Source: Methylomicrobium agile
GTDB lineage: Bacteria; Pseudomonadota; Gammaproteobacteria; Methylococcales; Methylomonadaceae
Direction: 5' to 3'
Length of the DNA: 64,000 bases
Assembly (NCBI RefSeq): GCF_000733855.1
Contig: NZ_JPOJ01000001.1
Span: forward strand, 372,001 to 436,000
Shown here: piece after piece, positions 34,328 to 42,437 of the stretch
Position numbering within the stretch: the stretch's first letter is position 1
How the letters are laid out: every line of letters starts with the position of its first letter
Position numbers and translations under genes: made by a program
Notes under the pieces: generated by a model
Told to the model about the DNA's origin: nothing
What the model saw: only the letters and a program-made list of their open reading frames with translations
Databases searched by the model: none

Positions 34328-35505
34328 GCCCGCCCGACCACGATCGAGATGTTATTGCCGCCGAACGCGAACGAATTGCTTTGGCAGGTGTCGATCCGGC
34401 GCTTCAGTTCGTCGCCCGGACGCGCGAGATTCAATGGGGCCAGTAGCGGATCATCCGTGTCGTCGCTGACGTTCGGAATCGGCCGGCCCCTTTCGTCGCC
34501 TCTGTTCAGCAGCAGCCAGCAAAAACCGAGTTCGAGCGCGGCTGCCGCGCCCAGCGTATGGCCGGTCATGCCCTTGCTCGAACTGGCCGGCACTGCGTCG
34601 CCGAACAACGCGTTGACCGCCTTGCTTTCCATGCTGTCGTTCAGCACGGTCGCGGTGCCGTGCAGATTCAGATAATCGATTTCCTCGGAACGCTTGCCGG
34701 CATCTTCCAGAGCCAAGTGCATGGCCCGACCCACCGCCAGCCCGTCCGGATCGGGCGCGGAAAAATGGTAGGCGTCGCTGGTGGCACCGATCCCGAGCAG
34801 TTCGACAGGACCCTGCACCCTACTCAACACGAACAGACTGACCGCCTCGCCGATGTTGATCCCGTCCCGGTGCGCGCCGAACGGCTTGCACAAACCGCCG
34901 CTCAACGACTCCAGGGCCGCGAAACCGTTGACCGTCAGATTGCAGAGCGTATCGGCGCCGCCGACGATTACCGCATCGCATAGCCCTAAGCGCAGCAGGC
35001 GGCGCGCGGACGCGATCGCCCGTCCGCTCGAAGAACAGGCGGTCGACAAGGTATAGGCCGGTCCGCCGAGATTCAGGCAGGCGGCCAGAAAATCGGCGCC
35101 CGACCCCATTTGCTGCTGCTTGTAATGGAAACCGTCCGGCAAGCTGCCGTTTTGGGCCTGGTGAGCCAGCGCCAGCTCGGTGTTCCGAACCCCGGACGTA
35201 CTCGTGCCCAACACGCAACCGATACGGTCCTTCCCAAAGCAGGCGACCATTCGCTCGACCGTATCGCGGATTTGTTCCAGTGCGGCCAGCAACAGGCGGT
35301 TATTGCGGCAGCGGTAATACCCGAAACGGTCGCCGATTTCCGGCAGTTCGGCATCGATCCGGCCCACCGCGAACGGCCGGCCGGGGCTGAACCGGTCGGT
35401 AAAGACCAGGCCCGAACGGTCTCCGGCCAGCAGCCTCGCCAGTACCTCTCGCTTACCGTTTCCGGCCGCGCAAAGCATGCCGACGTCATTCAGATACAAC
35501 TTCAT
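34324..35505 (-). CDS. Beta-ketoacyl-ACP synthase (ApeO-like)
   Basis: The 393-residue ketosynthase has the catalytic cysteine in STACSSSGRA and both histidines in NLHGTATVLND and MTGHTLGAAA. The start (MKLYLNDVGMLCAAG) lies inside the 3' end of the DUF3261 gene, a 20-base overlap. An open extension upstream is not conserved. It is the first synthase of the polyene-type block. Confidence 0.85.
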   Translation of the reverse strand: MKLYLNDVGMLCAAGNGKREVLARLLAGDRSGLVFTDRFSPGRPFAVGRIDAELPEIGDRFGYYRCRNNRLLLAALEQIRDTVERMVACFGKDRIGCVLGTSTSGVRNTELALAHQAQNGSLPDGFHYKQQQMGSGADFLAACLNLGGPAYTLSTACSSSGRAIASARRLLRLGLCDAVIVGGADTLCNLTVNGFAALESLSGGLCKPFGAHRDGINIGEAVSLFVLSRVQGPVELLGIGATSDAYHFSAPDPDGLAVGRAMHLALEDAGKRSEEIDYLNLHGTATVLNDSMESKAVNALFGDAVPASSSKGMTGHTLGAAAALELGFCWLLLNRGDERGRPIPNVSDDTDDPLLAPLNLARPGDELKRRIDTCQSNSFAFGGNNISIVVGRA

Positions 35506-36085
35506 AGCTGACCGTCCGGATCGCAAGCCGGTAATGATACTGCAGGTTGACCAGTTCGGCCGCTTCCGGCCATGTGCCGTCGGTGTTCGGATAGTGTATT
35601 TCGACCAGAGGCTTGCCATCCACGGATAAGCGGCGGAAGCCCGGTCCGGCCTCCAGCGTCAAGCCTTTCGGCAACTGCTTCCGCACGCTGTCGAGCGGCC
35701 AGTAAACCAGTTGCAAATCCGCAACGATCAGCTCGGGAACGAGCGTCTCGGGAACCAGAGGATTTTTGTCCGCTTCCAGGGTCTTCCCGTCATAGGTCAA
35801 GTTGAACAGGCTCAGCCCATCCTGGGTAAGGCCGGCCATCGCGATACGCCGGCTGTCCAGTTCCAGCACGCAGAGCAGCGTTTCCTCGCTTTCCGGCCAG
35901 TGCGCGGTCAACTGCTGCACGATGCGCCGCTCCGGACCCAAAGGCGGCGCGAGCGGAAACAAAGGCTGCGGGCGCACCCCGGCTTGCCGGGCCGCTTCGG
36001 GCAGGCTTCCGTCTTGAGGATGAATCGACGCGCAACCGGCCAAACCAATGATCAAGGCAACCAAGCTTAACTGTCGTCGCGGCAT
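35486..36085 (-). CDS. DUF3261 lipoprotein
   Basis: The 199-residue protein has a lipoprotein signal peptide (LAGCAS, cysteine about residue 18) and matches DUF3261 lipoproteins found in aryl polyene clusters. They are thought to help move the lipid-linked pigment to the outer membrane. It overlaps the flavoprotein gene by 19 bases and the ApeO-like gene by 20 bases. Confidence 0.78.
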   Translation of the reverse strand: MPRRQLSLVALIIGLAGCASIHPQDGSLPEAARQAGVRPQPLFPLAPPLGPERRIVQQLTAHWPESEETLLCVLELDSRRIAMAGLTQDGLSLFNLTYDGKTLEADKNPLVPETLVPELIVADLQLVYWPLDSVRKQLPKGLTLEAGPGFRRLSVDGKPLVEIHYPNTDGTWPEAAELVNLQYHYRLAIRTVSYEVVSE

Positions 36086-37302
36086 AATTCGGCGAGCGTA
36101 TCCAGCCGCGAGCGGGCGTTCTTCACGTAAGGATTGTTTTCGTCCCAGGCGTAACCGGCCAAAATCGAGCAGATCATCGCCTTGACCTCGGGCTGCTGGT
36201 GCGAATGGAAGATCACGTCCTGAAAACGGCCGTCGTACCACGCATCGACAAATACCCGGAACGTATCGACGCCGCGTTTCAACGGCTGCGCATAATCCTG
36301 CTCCCAATCGACCGGCTCGCCCCTGAATTGCCGGTCCAGCGCCGCCGTGGCCAGCATTGCGGACTTCATCGCAATCGTCACGCCCGAGGAAAAAATCGGG
36401 TCGAGAAACTCGCCCGCGTTGCCGAGCAGCGCGTAGCTCTGACCGTAAAGGCTTTTGACGTTGGCCGAATAACCGACCAATGTATTGATCTTGTCATCGA
36501 ATACCGCGTTTTTCAAAATCCGGCCGAGCCCCTCATCCTGATGGATCAATGCCTGCAATTGCGCGCCGTAATCCTCGCCCGGCGCATAAAAAGTTCGTTC
36601 GGCCACTACGCCGACGCTGCTGCGTCCGTTGCTGAACGGGATCAGCCAGAACCAGACGTCCTTGTGCTCCGGATGCACGGTGATCCGGATTTTGTTCCGG
36701 TCGAACGCAGGATCGTCGATCCGGTCTTCGATATGCCCGAACAGGGCCTGCCGGACCGGAAATCCCGACGGAGACTCCAGACCGAGCAGGCGCGGCAGTA
36801 TCCGCCCGAAACCGCTCGCATCGAGCACGAAGTCGGCCGCGTAATCGTAAATCCGGCCGTCCGTGTCGGCGACAGTCAGACAGGCCTGATCGCCGGAAAA
36901 ATCGACCGACTTCACCTCCATCTCCCAGTGGATGTCGACGCCCATCCGCGCCGCTTCGTCGGCCAGCAGCGCGTCGAAGCGGCCGCGCTGGACCTGAAAG
37001 GTCGTGCCGATGCCGGGGGTAAACTTGTCTTCGAAATCGAATTCGGTGTAATGGTCGCCGAAGGCGAACGCGGCGCCGTCCTTGAACTGGAAGCCGGCGC
37101 CCTTGACCGCGTCGAGCATCCCGGCTTCCTTAATGAACTCCATGCACTGCGGCAGCAGGCTTTCGCCGATGCTGAAGCGGGGAAAACGCTGGCGCTCCAG
37201 GATGATCACCTGATAGCCTTGTTTTCTGAGCAAGGCCCCCGCGATACTGCCGGAAGGGCCTGCGCCGATGATGATCACTTTGCTTTGACGCGGTTTATCC
37301 AT
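36067..37302 (-). CDS. FAD-dependent oxidoreductase (halogenase-like fold)
   Basis: The 411-residue flavoprotein has the dinucleotide motif IIGAGPSGSIAG at the N-terminus and the GESLLP segment seen in the geranylgeranyl reductase and flavin-dependent halogenase superfamily. Similar flavoproteins are found within aryl polyene clusters, where their role is not settled. The start at 37302 was chosen because the Rossmann motif follows closely; an open extension of 46 residues upstream runs into the repeat at 37397-37471. It is the first gene of the block. Confidence 0.8.
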   Translation of the reverse strand: MDKPRQSKVIIIGAGPSGSIAGALLRKQGYQVIILERQRFPRFSIGESLLPQCMEFIKEAGMLDAVKGAGFQFKDGAAFAFGDHYTEFDFEDKFTPGIGTTFQVQRGRFDALLADEAARMGVDIHWEMEVKSVDFSGDQACLTVADTDGRIYDYAADFVLDASGFGRILPRLLGLESPSGFPVRQALFGHIEDRIDDPAFDRNKIRITVHPEHKDVWFWLIPFSNGRSSVGVVAERTFYAPGEDYGAQLQALIHQDEGLGRILKNAVFDDKINTLVGYSANVKSLYGQSYALLGNAGEFLDPIFSSGVTIAMKSAMLATAALDRQFRGEPVDWEQDYAQPLKRGVDTFRVFVDAWYDGRFQDVIFHSHQQPEVKAMICSILAGYAWDENNPYVKNARSRLDTLAELCRDDS

Positions 37303-37396
37303 GCGGGGGGATGTTCCTTGGCATGTGTAAGTGGAGAAAAGAAAATTATAATGCGGAGGTCGGGTTTTCGGAAAAAATGTCGGATTGATAAAACCC

Positions 37397-37471
37397 GTAG
37401 GGCGGAACGCGATAGCGGTTCCGCCAATTGGGAATTGCATATGGCGGAACCGCTATCGCGTTCCGCCCTAC
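37397..37471. repeat. REP/BIME-like paired palindrome, family B
   Basis: Two perfect 29-base inverted arms (GTAGGGCGGAACGCG... at 37397-37425, and its reverse complement at 37443-37471) enclose 17 bases. Each arm is itself an imperfect hairpin. It lies between waaA and the polyene-type block. Confidence 0.8.
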
Positions 37472-37513
37472 ATTTTCATTCCCCAGAGTAACGCCCAAAT
37501 ACATATTGCTGAA

Positions 37514-38788
37514 TTACCGGCCTTTCAGCATCGCAGCTTCTATCAGCTCGGCAATCGCCGCGATCGCGCCCCGGTTTTCGTTTAAAAACGCCCTGGCCCG
37601 ATCCGCCAGCTCCTCCCGCCGCTCCGGGTCGGCATATAACGAAAGGAGTATCGCGGTAATTTCTTCCGGAGACCGGCACTGCAGCGCGGCCTGGCGCGCC
37701 AATACGCCGGCGGCAATCTCCTTGAAGTTGGCCATGTAGGGTCCGAACATCAGCGGCACCCCGGCCGCAGCCGCTTCCAGCAGATTGTGCCCCCCGACCG
37801 GCACCAGGCTGCCGCCGATGAAAGCCACGTCAGCCGCCGCGTAAAGCATCTTGAGCTCGCCCATCGTATCGGCGATATACCCATCGGTTTCGGCCGTACA
37901 GTGACTCCCCGACGTGCGCATCACGGCTTTCAGCCCGCGTTCCTCGCACAGATTCTTGACCTCGCTGAAACGCTCGGGATGCCGGGGCACGATCGCCAGC
38001 AGCAGATTCGGGATTTTTGCCTTGATTTCAGGATAAAGGTCCAGAAACGGCGCTTCCTCGTTTTTGTGCGTGCTGGCGAGAATCCAGACGAAACGGTCGC
38101 CAAAGATCGAAGCTTTGAGCCGCCTGCCCTGCGCCAGCGTCTCTTCGGCGATCTCGATGTCGAACTTCATGTTGCCCATTACCTTGACCGAATCCGGCTT
38201 CGCGCCGATCTGCACAAACCGTTCCGCATCATCCGCGGTTTGCGCGGCGATCAGGCTGACGTGTTTCAGCGCCGGACGAATCAGCGAAGGAATCTTTCGA
38301 TAGCCGCGCGCGGATTTTTCGGACAGGCGGGCGTTGATCAAAAACAGTGGAATTTGCTGCCGGCCGCAGGCCGCGTACAGGTTCGGCCAGATCTCGGTTT
38401 CCATGATTACCGCAAAGCACGGCTTGAAGGTACTCAGAAACCGTCCGATCACGAACGGCATGTCGTAGGGTAGATACGCATGCTCCGCTTTGCCGCCGAA
38501 CACCGCCTGCACCCTGGCCGAACCGGTCGGAGTGGTGGTCGTGATCAGCAGGCGCCATTCGGGCCGCCGCGCCTGCAACACCTTCAGCAGCGGAAACAGC
38601 GCCTCGGCCTCGCCGACCGACACCGCATGGAACCAGACAACGTTTTGGGAATAGATTTTATCGTAAAAGCCGAAACGCTCGTTCCAGCGGCGGCGGTAGG
38701 CCGAAGCCTTAAGGCTGCGCCAGAGTAACCGCAGCAAAATAAACGGCGTTAAAAGATAGAACAGAACGGTATAGAGCGCACGCATCAA
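37514..38788 (-). CDS. waaA: 3-deoxy-D-manno-octulosonic acid transferase
   Basis: WaaA (KdtA) transfers Kdo to lipid A precursor on the inner membrane. The 424-residue GT-B protein has an N-terminal membrane anchor, the WFHAVSVGEAEA motif with the catalytic Glu region, ETEIWPNL, and a C-terminal GGHNLLEAAAAGVP nucleotide-sugar binding motif. The gene stands alone between the family B repeat and the integron remnant. Confidence 0.95.
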   Translation of the reverse strand: MMRALYTVLFYLLTPFILLRLLWRSLKASAYRRRWNERFGFYDKIYSQNVVWFHAVSVGEAEALFPLLKVLQARRPEWRLLITTTTPTGSARVQAVFGGKAEHAYLPYDMPFVIGRFLSTFKPCFAVIMETEIWPNLYAACGRQQIPLFLINARLSEKSARGYRKIPSLIRPALKHVSLIAAQTADDAERFVQIGAKPDSVKVMGNMKFDIEIAEETLAQGRRLKASIFGDRFVWILASTHKNEEAPFLDLYPEIKAKIPNLLLAIVPRHPERFSEVKNLCEERGLKAVMRTSGSHCTAETDGYIADTMGELKMLYAAADVAFIGGSLVPVGGHNLLEAAAAGVPLMFGPYMANFKEIAAGVLARQAALQCRSPEEITAILLSLYADPERREELADRARAFLNENRGAIAAIAELIEAAMLKGR

Positions 38789-38955
38789 AGGCTACTGTTT
38801 CGGCTACGGGAAGGGAATCGCTTTCCGATTGAAAACTCAACCGGCCCATTATAGCAACACCCGGAAGAAATCCGCTCCGGCAGTATTACGGCAAAACGGA
38901 GTTTGTAGTTCCGTCTTCAACGTTTCAGTCATTGCCTGAACTTCGGAGAAAAGAT

Positions 38956-38982
38956 CCGGACGGGTTTACCAAACCCGTCCGG
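38956..38982 (-). terminator. Terminator hairpin behind the integrase gene
   Basis: CCGGACGGGTTT (38956-38967) pairs perfectly with AAACCCGTCCGG (38971-38982). On the minus strand it is followed by ATCTTTTC, which suits termination of the integrase transcript. The rest of 38789-39022 shows no gene. Confidence 0.6.
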
Positions 38983-39022
38983 CGAAGGGCTGCATTCGAT
39001 CGTTTTTTTAGGAAAAACAGCG

Positions 39023-39523
39023 TCATAACCGATCTAATGGGCTTACAACTCCTCTTCCGCCCTTGTTGAGAACATTCACTCTGAGGCGTACACACTCCAT
39101 CAAGCGCATGCCCGTGCCGTAAAGGAGATTTGCCATCAATCCATAGACTCCGCTCATCCGCGCCAGCACGGTGCTCACCTCGGTTCGCGTCAACACACTG
39201 GGTAAACATTGCGGTTGCTTGGCACGCACGATATTATCCAGCCAGGGCAAATCGATTAAAAGGATTTCTTTGTACAAAAATAGTAAAGCGGACAATGCTT
39301 GGTTTTGTGTTGAAGCCGATACCTGGCCTTCCACTGCGAGATGCGTCAAAAAAGTTTCAATTTCCATTGCACCCATTTCTAACGGATGGCGTTTACCGTG
39401 AAACAAAATAAACCGCTTGATCCACTGCACGTAAAGCTTCTCGGTACGGATACTATAGTGCTTGACGCGAATCCGGTCACGGACTTGATCTAGGAGCTTT
39501 GGAGGTGTATTTTTCGTTAGCAT
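39023..39523 (-). pseudogene. intI: Integron integrase with catalytic domain deleted
   Basis: The 166-residue frame begins as a normal integron tyrosine recombinase: the SAM-like N-terminal domain (YSIRTEKLYVQWIKRFI, FLTHLAVEGQVSASTQNQAL) and the start of the catalytic domain to the first Arg box (TGMRLMECVRLRV). It then jumps straight to the family's extreme C-terminus (VLNKGGRGVVSPLDRL). About 130-150 codons are missing in frame. The lost part includes the His-x-x-Arg box, the IntI-specific insertion and the catalytic Tyr, so it cannot recombine. Its orientation, away from the attI site and cassettes, is canonical. Confidence 0.88.
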
Positions 39524-39614
39524 AAAGAGGTTGCTATCAATAATTAAATATTGTAGTATCCAGTTTAGCAGATTATCAGAGTGGCGTTATACACCGATAA
39601 TCGTAGATTAATAT

Positions 39615-39646
39615 ACACCTGTATAGGTGTCTACTTAACGTTGGGC
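39615..39646 (+). other. attI-like site beside the integrase
   Basis: GTTGGGC at 39640-39646 fits the GTTRRRY crossover core. It is preceded by a perfect palindrome ACACCT-GTAT-AGGTGT (39615-39630). It lies between the intI 5' end and the first cassette gene, where attI belongs. The integrase-binding sites of attI are poorly conserved, so this is by position and core only. Confidence 0.55.
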
Positions 39647-39654
39647 GGCCAAAT

Positions 39655-40008
39655 ATGAGTGATCTAGAAAACCCAAAATACCCTCCTGACAACGAGATTA
39701 AAGTTGAGTGGACAACTTTTCATAAAATGATACTCATATTCACAACATTGCTTATATGGGTTTGGTTCTTTGTTAGTCACGGATTTTCTGGCGAAACTGC
39801 ATTTAACAAATTTCTATCCTTGCTCGGTCTCAACATTGATATTGTCGGTGTTACAATCGCATCATTAAAACCGCCATACTACGGGTTGTTTTGTGACGGC
39901 GGAGCAATTGAGTTCAAGCGTCAAAAAGCTGAACATGAAAGCTTTAAGCGCGGTATGTTTTTAATTGCTCTTGGGTTATTATTTCAAGCTCTTGGTGTAC
40001 TTGTGTAA
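39655..40008 (+). CDS. Cassette 1: small membrane protein
   Basis: The 117-residue product has an N-terminal cytoplasmic part rich in charged residues, two or three membrane helices (about 25-42, 55-70 and 98-115) and no recognised family. Its composition is AT-rich compared with the flanking chromosome. The ATG is nine bases after the attI-like core, with no clear ribosome binding site. It forms the first cassette with the attC at 40230-40352. Confidence 0.6.
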   Translation: MSDLENPKYPPDNEIKVEWTTFHKMILIFTTLLIWVWFFVSHGFSGETAFNKFLSLLGLNIDIVGVTIASLKPPYYGLFCDGGAIEFKRQKAEHESFKRGMFLIALGLLFQALGVLV

Positions 40009-40181
40009 TAGTAAATCTTTTTTAATAAGGCACTACCTTCTGGTAGCATACAAACAAGCTCTTTATTTTGTGCCTTAAGTTTTTCAAGCTATTCGAGCAA
40101 GGCTAGTTTTCCGGCATCTGTGCTTATTTCAAAGTACGTTTCTGGTGTTTCAATAACATAGTTTTCAGTTTCAATAGTCAT
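39984..40181 (-). pseudogene. Antisense frame with one amber stop in cassette 1
   Basis: On the minus strand an ATG at 40181 opens a frame starting MTIETENYVIETPETYF, which stops at TAG (40089-40091) after 30 codons and continues in the same frame for 34 more codons (LEKLKAQNKELVCMLPEG...) to a TGA at 39984. Both halves look protein-like and coiled. It may be a decayed second gene of the cassette, or a 30-residue protein alone. Beyond this, 40009-40229 shows nothing else. Confidence 0.35.
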
Positions 40182-40229
40182 ATTTGTGTTTTTTGGTTAG
40201 TTACTTGTTGGTCTGGTTTTCATAATTCG

Positions 40230-40352
40230 GCCCAACAAGTCGGTCAAGGCGACGCGCCGCCCGTTGGCGGTTTTGAAGTTTGGTTTTTTATCAAGGTTCG
40301 GCGGCTTCGTTTAAGCTCTGTGAACGGCGCGCCCCTTACCGTAACGTTAGGC
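40230..40352 (+). other. attC recombination site 1
   Basis: R'' GCCCAAC (40230-40236) and R' GTTAGGC (40346-40352) enclose a 123-base imperfect palindrome. The inner pairing CGGTCAAGG/CCTTACCG leaves one unpaired base, as expected for the extrahelical base of attC. Cleavage would fall after the G at 40346. Confidence 0.88.
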
Positions 40353-40417
40353 GTTGCTAGGTTTCTTTGCATAGCAGGCGTACAATAAGCCACTAATTTC
40401 CTTACAATGGGGGCAGC

Positions 40418-40624
40418 ATGAATTTTCATATTGAGTATGAACGCGAAGCTGATGGTCGCTGGTTAGCCGAAGTGCCAGAACTTCCTGGCGTGCTTACTTA
40501 CGGTGTTTCCGCCAATGAAGCAATGGCTAAGGCGGAAACATTGGCTCTGCGAGTGCTCGCAGAACGAATTGAAATAGGGGAAAGTCAGCCTGTGCCAATC
40601 AGTATTGAGTTCGTAGCGGCATGA
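40418..40624 (+). CDS. hicB: HicB family antitoxin (cassette 2)
   Basis: The 68-residue protein has the HicB partial RNase H-like fold with YEREADGRWLAEVPELPGVLTYG and the NEAMAKAETLALRVLAERI helix. It lacks an added DNA-binding domain. It neutralises HicA. The antitoxin gene comes first, reversed from the classic hicA-hicB order, and overlaps hicA by four bases (ATGA). A GGGGGCAG ribosome binding site lies upstream. Confidence 0.9.
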   Translation: MNFHIEYEREADGRWLAEVPELPGVLTYGVSANEAMAKAETLALRVLAERIEIGESQPVPISIEFVAA

Positions 40625-40833
40625 GCCAATGGCCTTCTACAAAGGCTAAACGTGTTCTTGCTGCTCTACTTTACATTGGCTGGAGCATTAAGCGTCAATC
40701 CGGCTCTCATCGTACCTTATCCCGTGATGGTTGGCCTGATTTTGTGTTCGCCTTTCATGACGGCGAAGAAATCGGGCCTCGTATGCTGACTCGAATAGCC
40801 AAACATACTGGGCTTAATCCGAGCGATTTATGA
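40621..40833 (+). CDS. hicA: HicA family mRNA interferase toxin (cassette 2)
   Basis: The 70-residue toxin has the dsRNA-binding-like HicA fold with the catalytic histidine in KRQSGSHRTLSRDG and the C-terminal PRMLTRIAKHTGL helix. It cuts mRNA when not bound by HicB. Toxin-antitoxin cassettes are common in chromosomal integrons and are thought to stabilise the array. Confidence 0.92.
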   Translation: MSQWPSTKAKRVLAALLYIGWSIKRQSGSHRTLSRDGWPDFVFAFHDGEEIGPRMLTRIAKHTGLNPSDL

Positions 40834-40859
40834 GTTCTTGGCTTTAACCGTTCTCTACA

Positions 40860-40982
40860 GCCTAACAAAACGGTCAAAGGGACGCGCCGCCCTAAGGCGG
40901 TTTTGAAGGATTGCTTTTTAATCGGGTTCGGCGGTTTCGTTTAAGGCTTGTCCACGGCGCGCGCCTTACCTTTACGTTATCC
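40860..40982 (+). other. attC recombination site 2
   Basis: R'' GCCTAAC (40860-40866) and a degenerate R' GTTATCC (40976-40982) enclose 123 bases that are about 80 percent identical to attC 1 by eye. High likeness among attC sites is typical of chromosomal integrons. The R' departs from GTTRRRY. Confidence 0.82.
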
Positions 40983-41003
40983 TTGTTAGAAGGGAAGTTC
41001 CAC

Positions 41004-41282
41004 ATGAAGCAAGATGTAGTAATGATGCTCGCGTTGGTTGCAGTCTTGGTAGGCTGCAAGGAAGGAAATGCACAAGAGGTTGTCCAAACTGTCGAATGGT
41101 TTAAAGAGCATCCTGCTGAGCGCAAAGCTCAGCTTGCCAAATGCAACTCAAATCCTGGTGAGTTGGCAGCTAAACCCAATTGTGTAAATGCCAGTCGTGC
41201 CGACTCGTCTTCGGTTTGGAGTAAACGCGGTGGAATTAAGGCTCCAGCCCCATTAACTTTCGAGAAAAATGACAAAAAATAA
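41004..41282 (+). CDS. EexN family lipoprotein (cassette 3)
   Basis: The 92-residue lipoprotein has a short signal with lipobox LVGC (cysteine about residue 17) and the EexN motif TVEWFKEHPAERKAQLAKC, followed by NPGELAAKPNCVNASRA. In plasmids EexN-like proteins give entry exclusion; in a chromosomal cassette they might act against incoming conjugation. The start at 41004 was chosen for the lipoprotein signal; the frame is open upstream into attC 2. Confidence 0.88.
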   Translation: MKQDVVMMLALVAVLVGCKEGNAQEVVQTVEWFKEHPAERKAQLAKCNSNPGELAAKPNCVNASRADSSSVWSKRGGIKAPAPLTFEKNDKK

Positions 41283-41303
41283 AACACCACTTCGCTGTCA
41301 TCA

Positions 41304-41366
41304 GGCTAACAATTCGGTTAACCGGACCTGCCGCAAACGGCAGTCCGGTTACCTCCAACGTTAGGC
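41304..41366 (+). other. attC recombination site 3 (short)
   Basis: GGCTAAC (41304-41310, one mismatch to RYYYAAC) and GTTAGGC (41360-41366) enclose a 63-base site whose inner arms (GGTTAACCGGAC/GTCCGGTTACC) pair with one extrahelical base. It differs in size and sequence from sites 1 and 2, suggesting a different origin for this cassette. Confidence 0.82.
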
Positions 41367-41762
41367 AATAAAGCTATCAATCGTTCTAGCAATATCGGGA
41401 AACTCGTTAATAATTTTTTTATCCGCCGTGATTAGCGGAATACTTAAGAGCTTTGCCAAAGCAACAAATTCACAGTCGTATGCAGAGCAATTACTGGCGT
41501 TTACCAATTGTAAAATGTGAGCGGATGAAACCTCGTACTCATTTTCAAGCATCAAGTTTTCAGCCTGTTGGGTAATCAACAGAATTTCATCAAAAGTTAA
41601 AATGTTTTTTCGCAAATAGAGCGTTAACACGTTACGAAACTCACTTTTCCAAAGATTGGGGGCAATCCATTTCGGTTCAAGTATCAACAGTTGTTCCGCT
41701 TGAGCGGATTTCTCGCTGTTGAAGTAGAGATAGGCAATTGTGTTAGTATCGGCAACAATCAT
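41361..41762 (-). CDS. PIN-domain toxin, VapC-like (cassette 4, antisense)
   Basis: The 133-residue PIN ribonuclease has the acidic residues expected for the metal site: the Asp in MIVADTN, the Glu in WKSEFRNVL, and the Asp residues in DCEFVALA and ITADKK. It is a probable tRNA or mRNA nuclease. It overlaps its antitoxin by four bases. It is transcribed against the cassette array, and its TAA stop codon is built from the TTA of the attC 3 R' core. Confidence 0.88.
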   Translation of the reverse strand: MIVADTNTIAYLYFNSEKSAQAEQLLILEPKWIAPNLWKSEFRNVLTLYLRKNILTFDEILLITQQAENLMLENEYEVSSAHILQLVNASNCSAYDCEFVALAKLLSIPLITADKKIINEFPDIARTIDSFIA

Positions 41763-42001
41763 GGTCTGCCTTCAGACTTAGCTTTATCGATTTTTTCGTC
41801 TGTTAATAAGTAATTTGCGGTTTTAGCCCTCAACTGCTTCGCCATTGCCAAATGTTCGTTAACATTAATTTTGTGAGGGTTGATGGTGCGTTCCACGCAA
41901 TACAGAATTTCACTGTTAATGCTTCTGTGATGTAATTTGGCCGCTTCCTTTAATTGGTTATAAAGATTGTCTGGTATGTTTTTAAGTGTCAAAGTAGCCA
42001 T
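41759..42001 (-). CDS. FitA/VapB-like ribbon-helix-helix antitoxin
   Basis: The 80-residue protein starts with a ribbon-helix-helix DNA-binding domain (ATLTLKNIPDNLYNQLKEAAK, HHRSINSEI) and has a C-terminal toxin-binding part. It is the partner of the PIN toxin and likely autoregulates the pair. No attC was found on its upstream side, between 42002 and the TnpB fragment. Confidence 0.88.
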   Translation of the reverse strand: MATLTLKNIPDNLYNQLKEAAKLHHRSINSEILYCVERTINPHKINVNEHLAMAKQLRAKTANYLLTDEKIDKAKSEGRP

Positions 42002-42081
42002 ATTATAATCTCGCTGAGAACCAATAAGGTTTCATTATGGTTTCTTTTGGCATAATGTCAAGTGAAAAGCGTTGCCTTCGA

Positions 42082-42384
42082 TTAAGTTCGTTGGAAAAAC
42101 CGAGCCAGATGGCTGTTGTTCGGCGGTTTCTTGGGTGTGTGCTCGGTTGATTGGAATGATCCCTTACTTTTCCTCGGCTTGTTCCGTCCAAGGCGTCGTA
42201 AAAGTTCAACTATCCGCGGATTAACCTTCGGTTTTATAGTGCCACACAGGGCGTTACCCGCCCCTTCGGCGGCAAGGCGAAGGCCTTCCCACTCGATATT
42301 GATTGCCGCGTTCAGGTCGCGGCATTGCGTATGCCCGCAGTCATCGCAGCGAAAACCCGGTAAGGCGGATTCGCCGATAGGCAA
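42082..42384 (-). pseudogene. TnpB/OrfB C-terminal zinc-ribbon fragment
   Basis: The frame encodes FRCDDCGHTQCRDLNAAINI, which matches the C-terminal zinc ribbon and the last RuvC residue region (RDxNAAxNI) of IS200/IS605-type TnpB proteins. Everything upstream is missing and the fragment begins within a palindromic repeat. A long unrelated tail follows the ribbon. Confidence 0.65.
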
Positions 42385-42437
42385 TCCGCCATCGCTTTGA
42401 AGCCGGTTGGCGTTCTGCTATCGCGAAAACGCCCTAC
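42361..42437. repeat. Degenerate REP-like palindrome pair
   Basis: A hairpin with GGCGGATT/AATCCGCC arms (about 42363-42390) and a second, GGCGTTCTGC... to ...GCCCTAC (42409-42437), recall the GTAG/CTAC-ended elements elsewhere but do not pair well with each other. A GTTGAGC at 42453-42459 could be a decayed attC core. Confidence 0.4.

Noticed and set aside
31937-37302. A complete aryl polyene cluster
   Set aside because: Carrier proteins, starter enzymes, acyltransferases and exporter are missing, so only a partial block is claimed.
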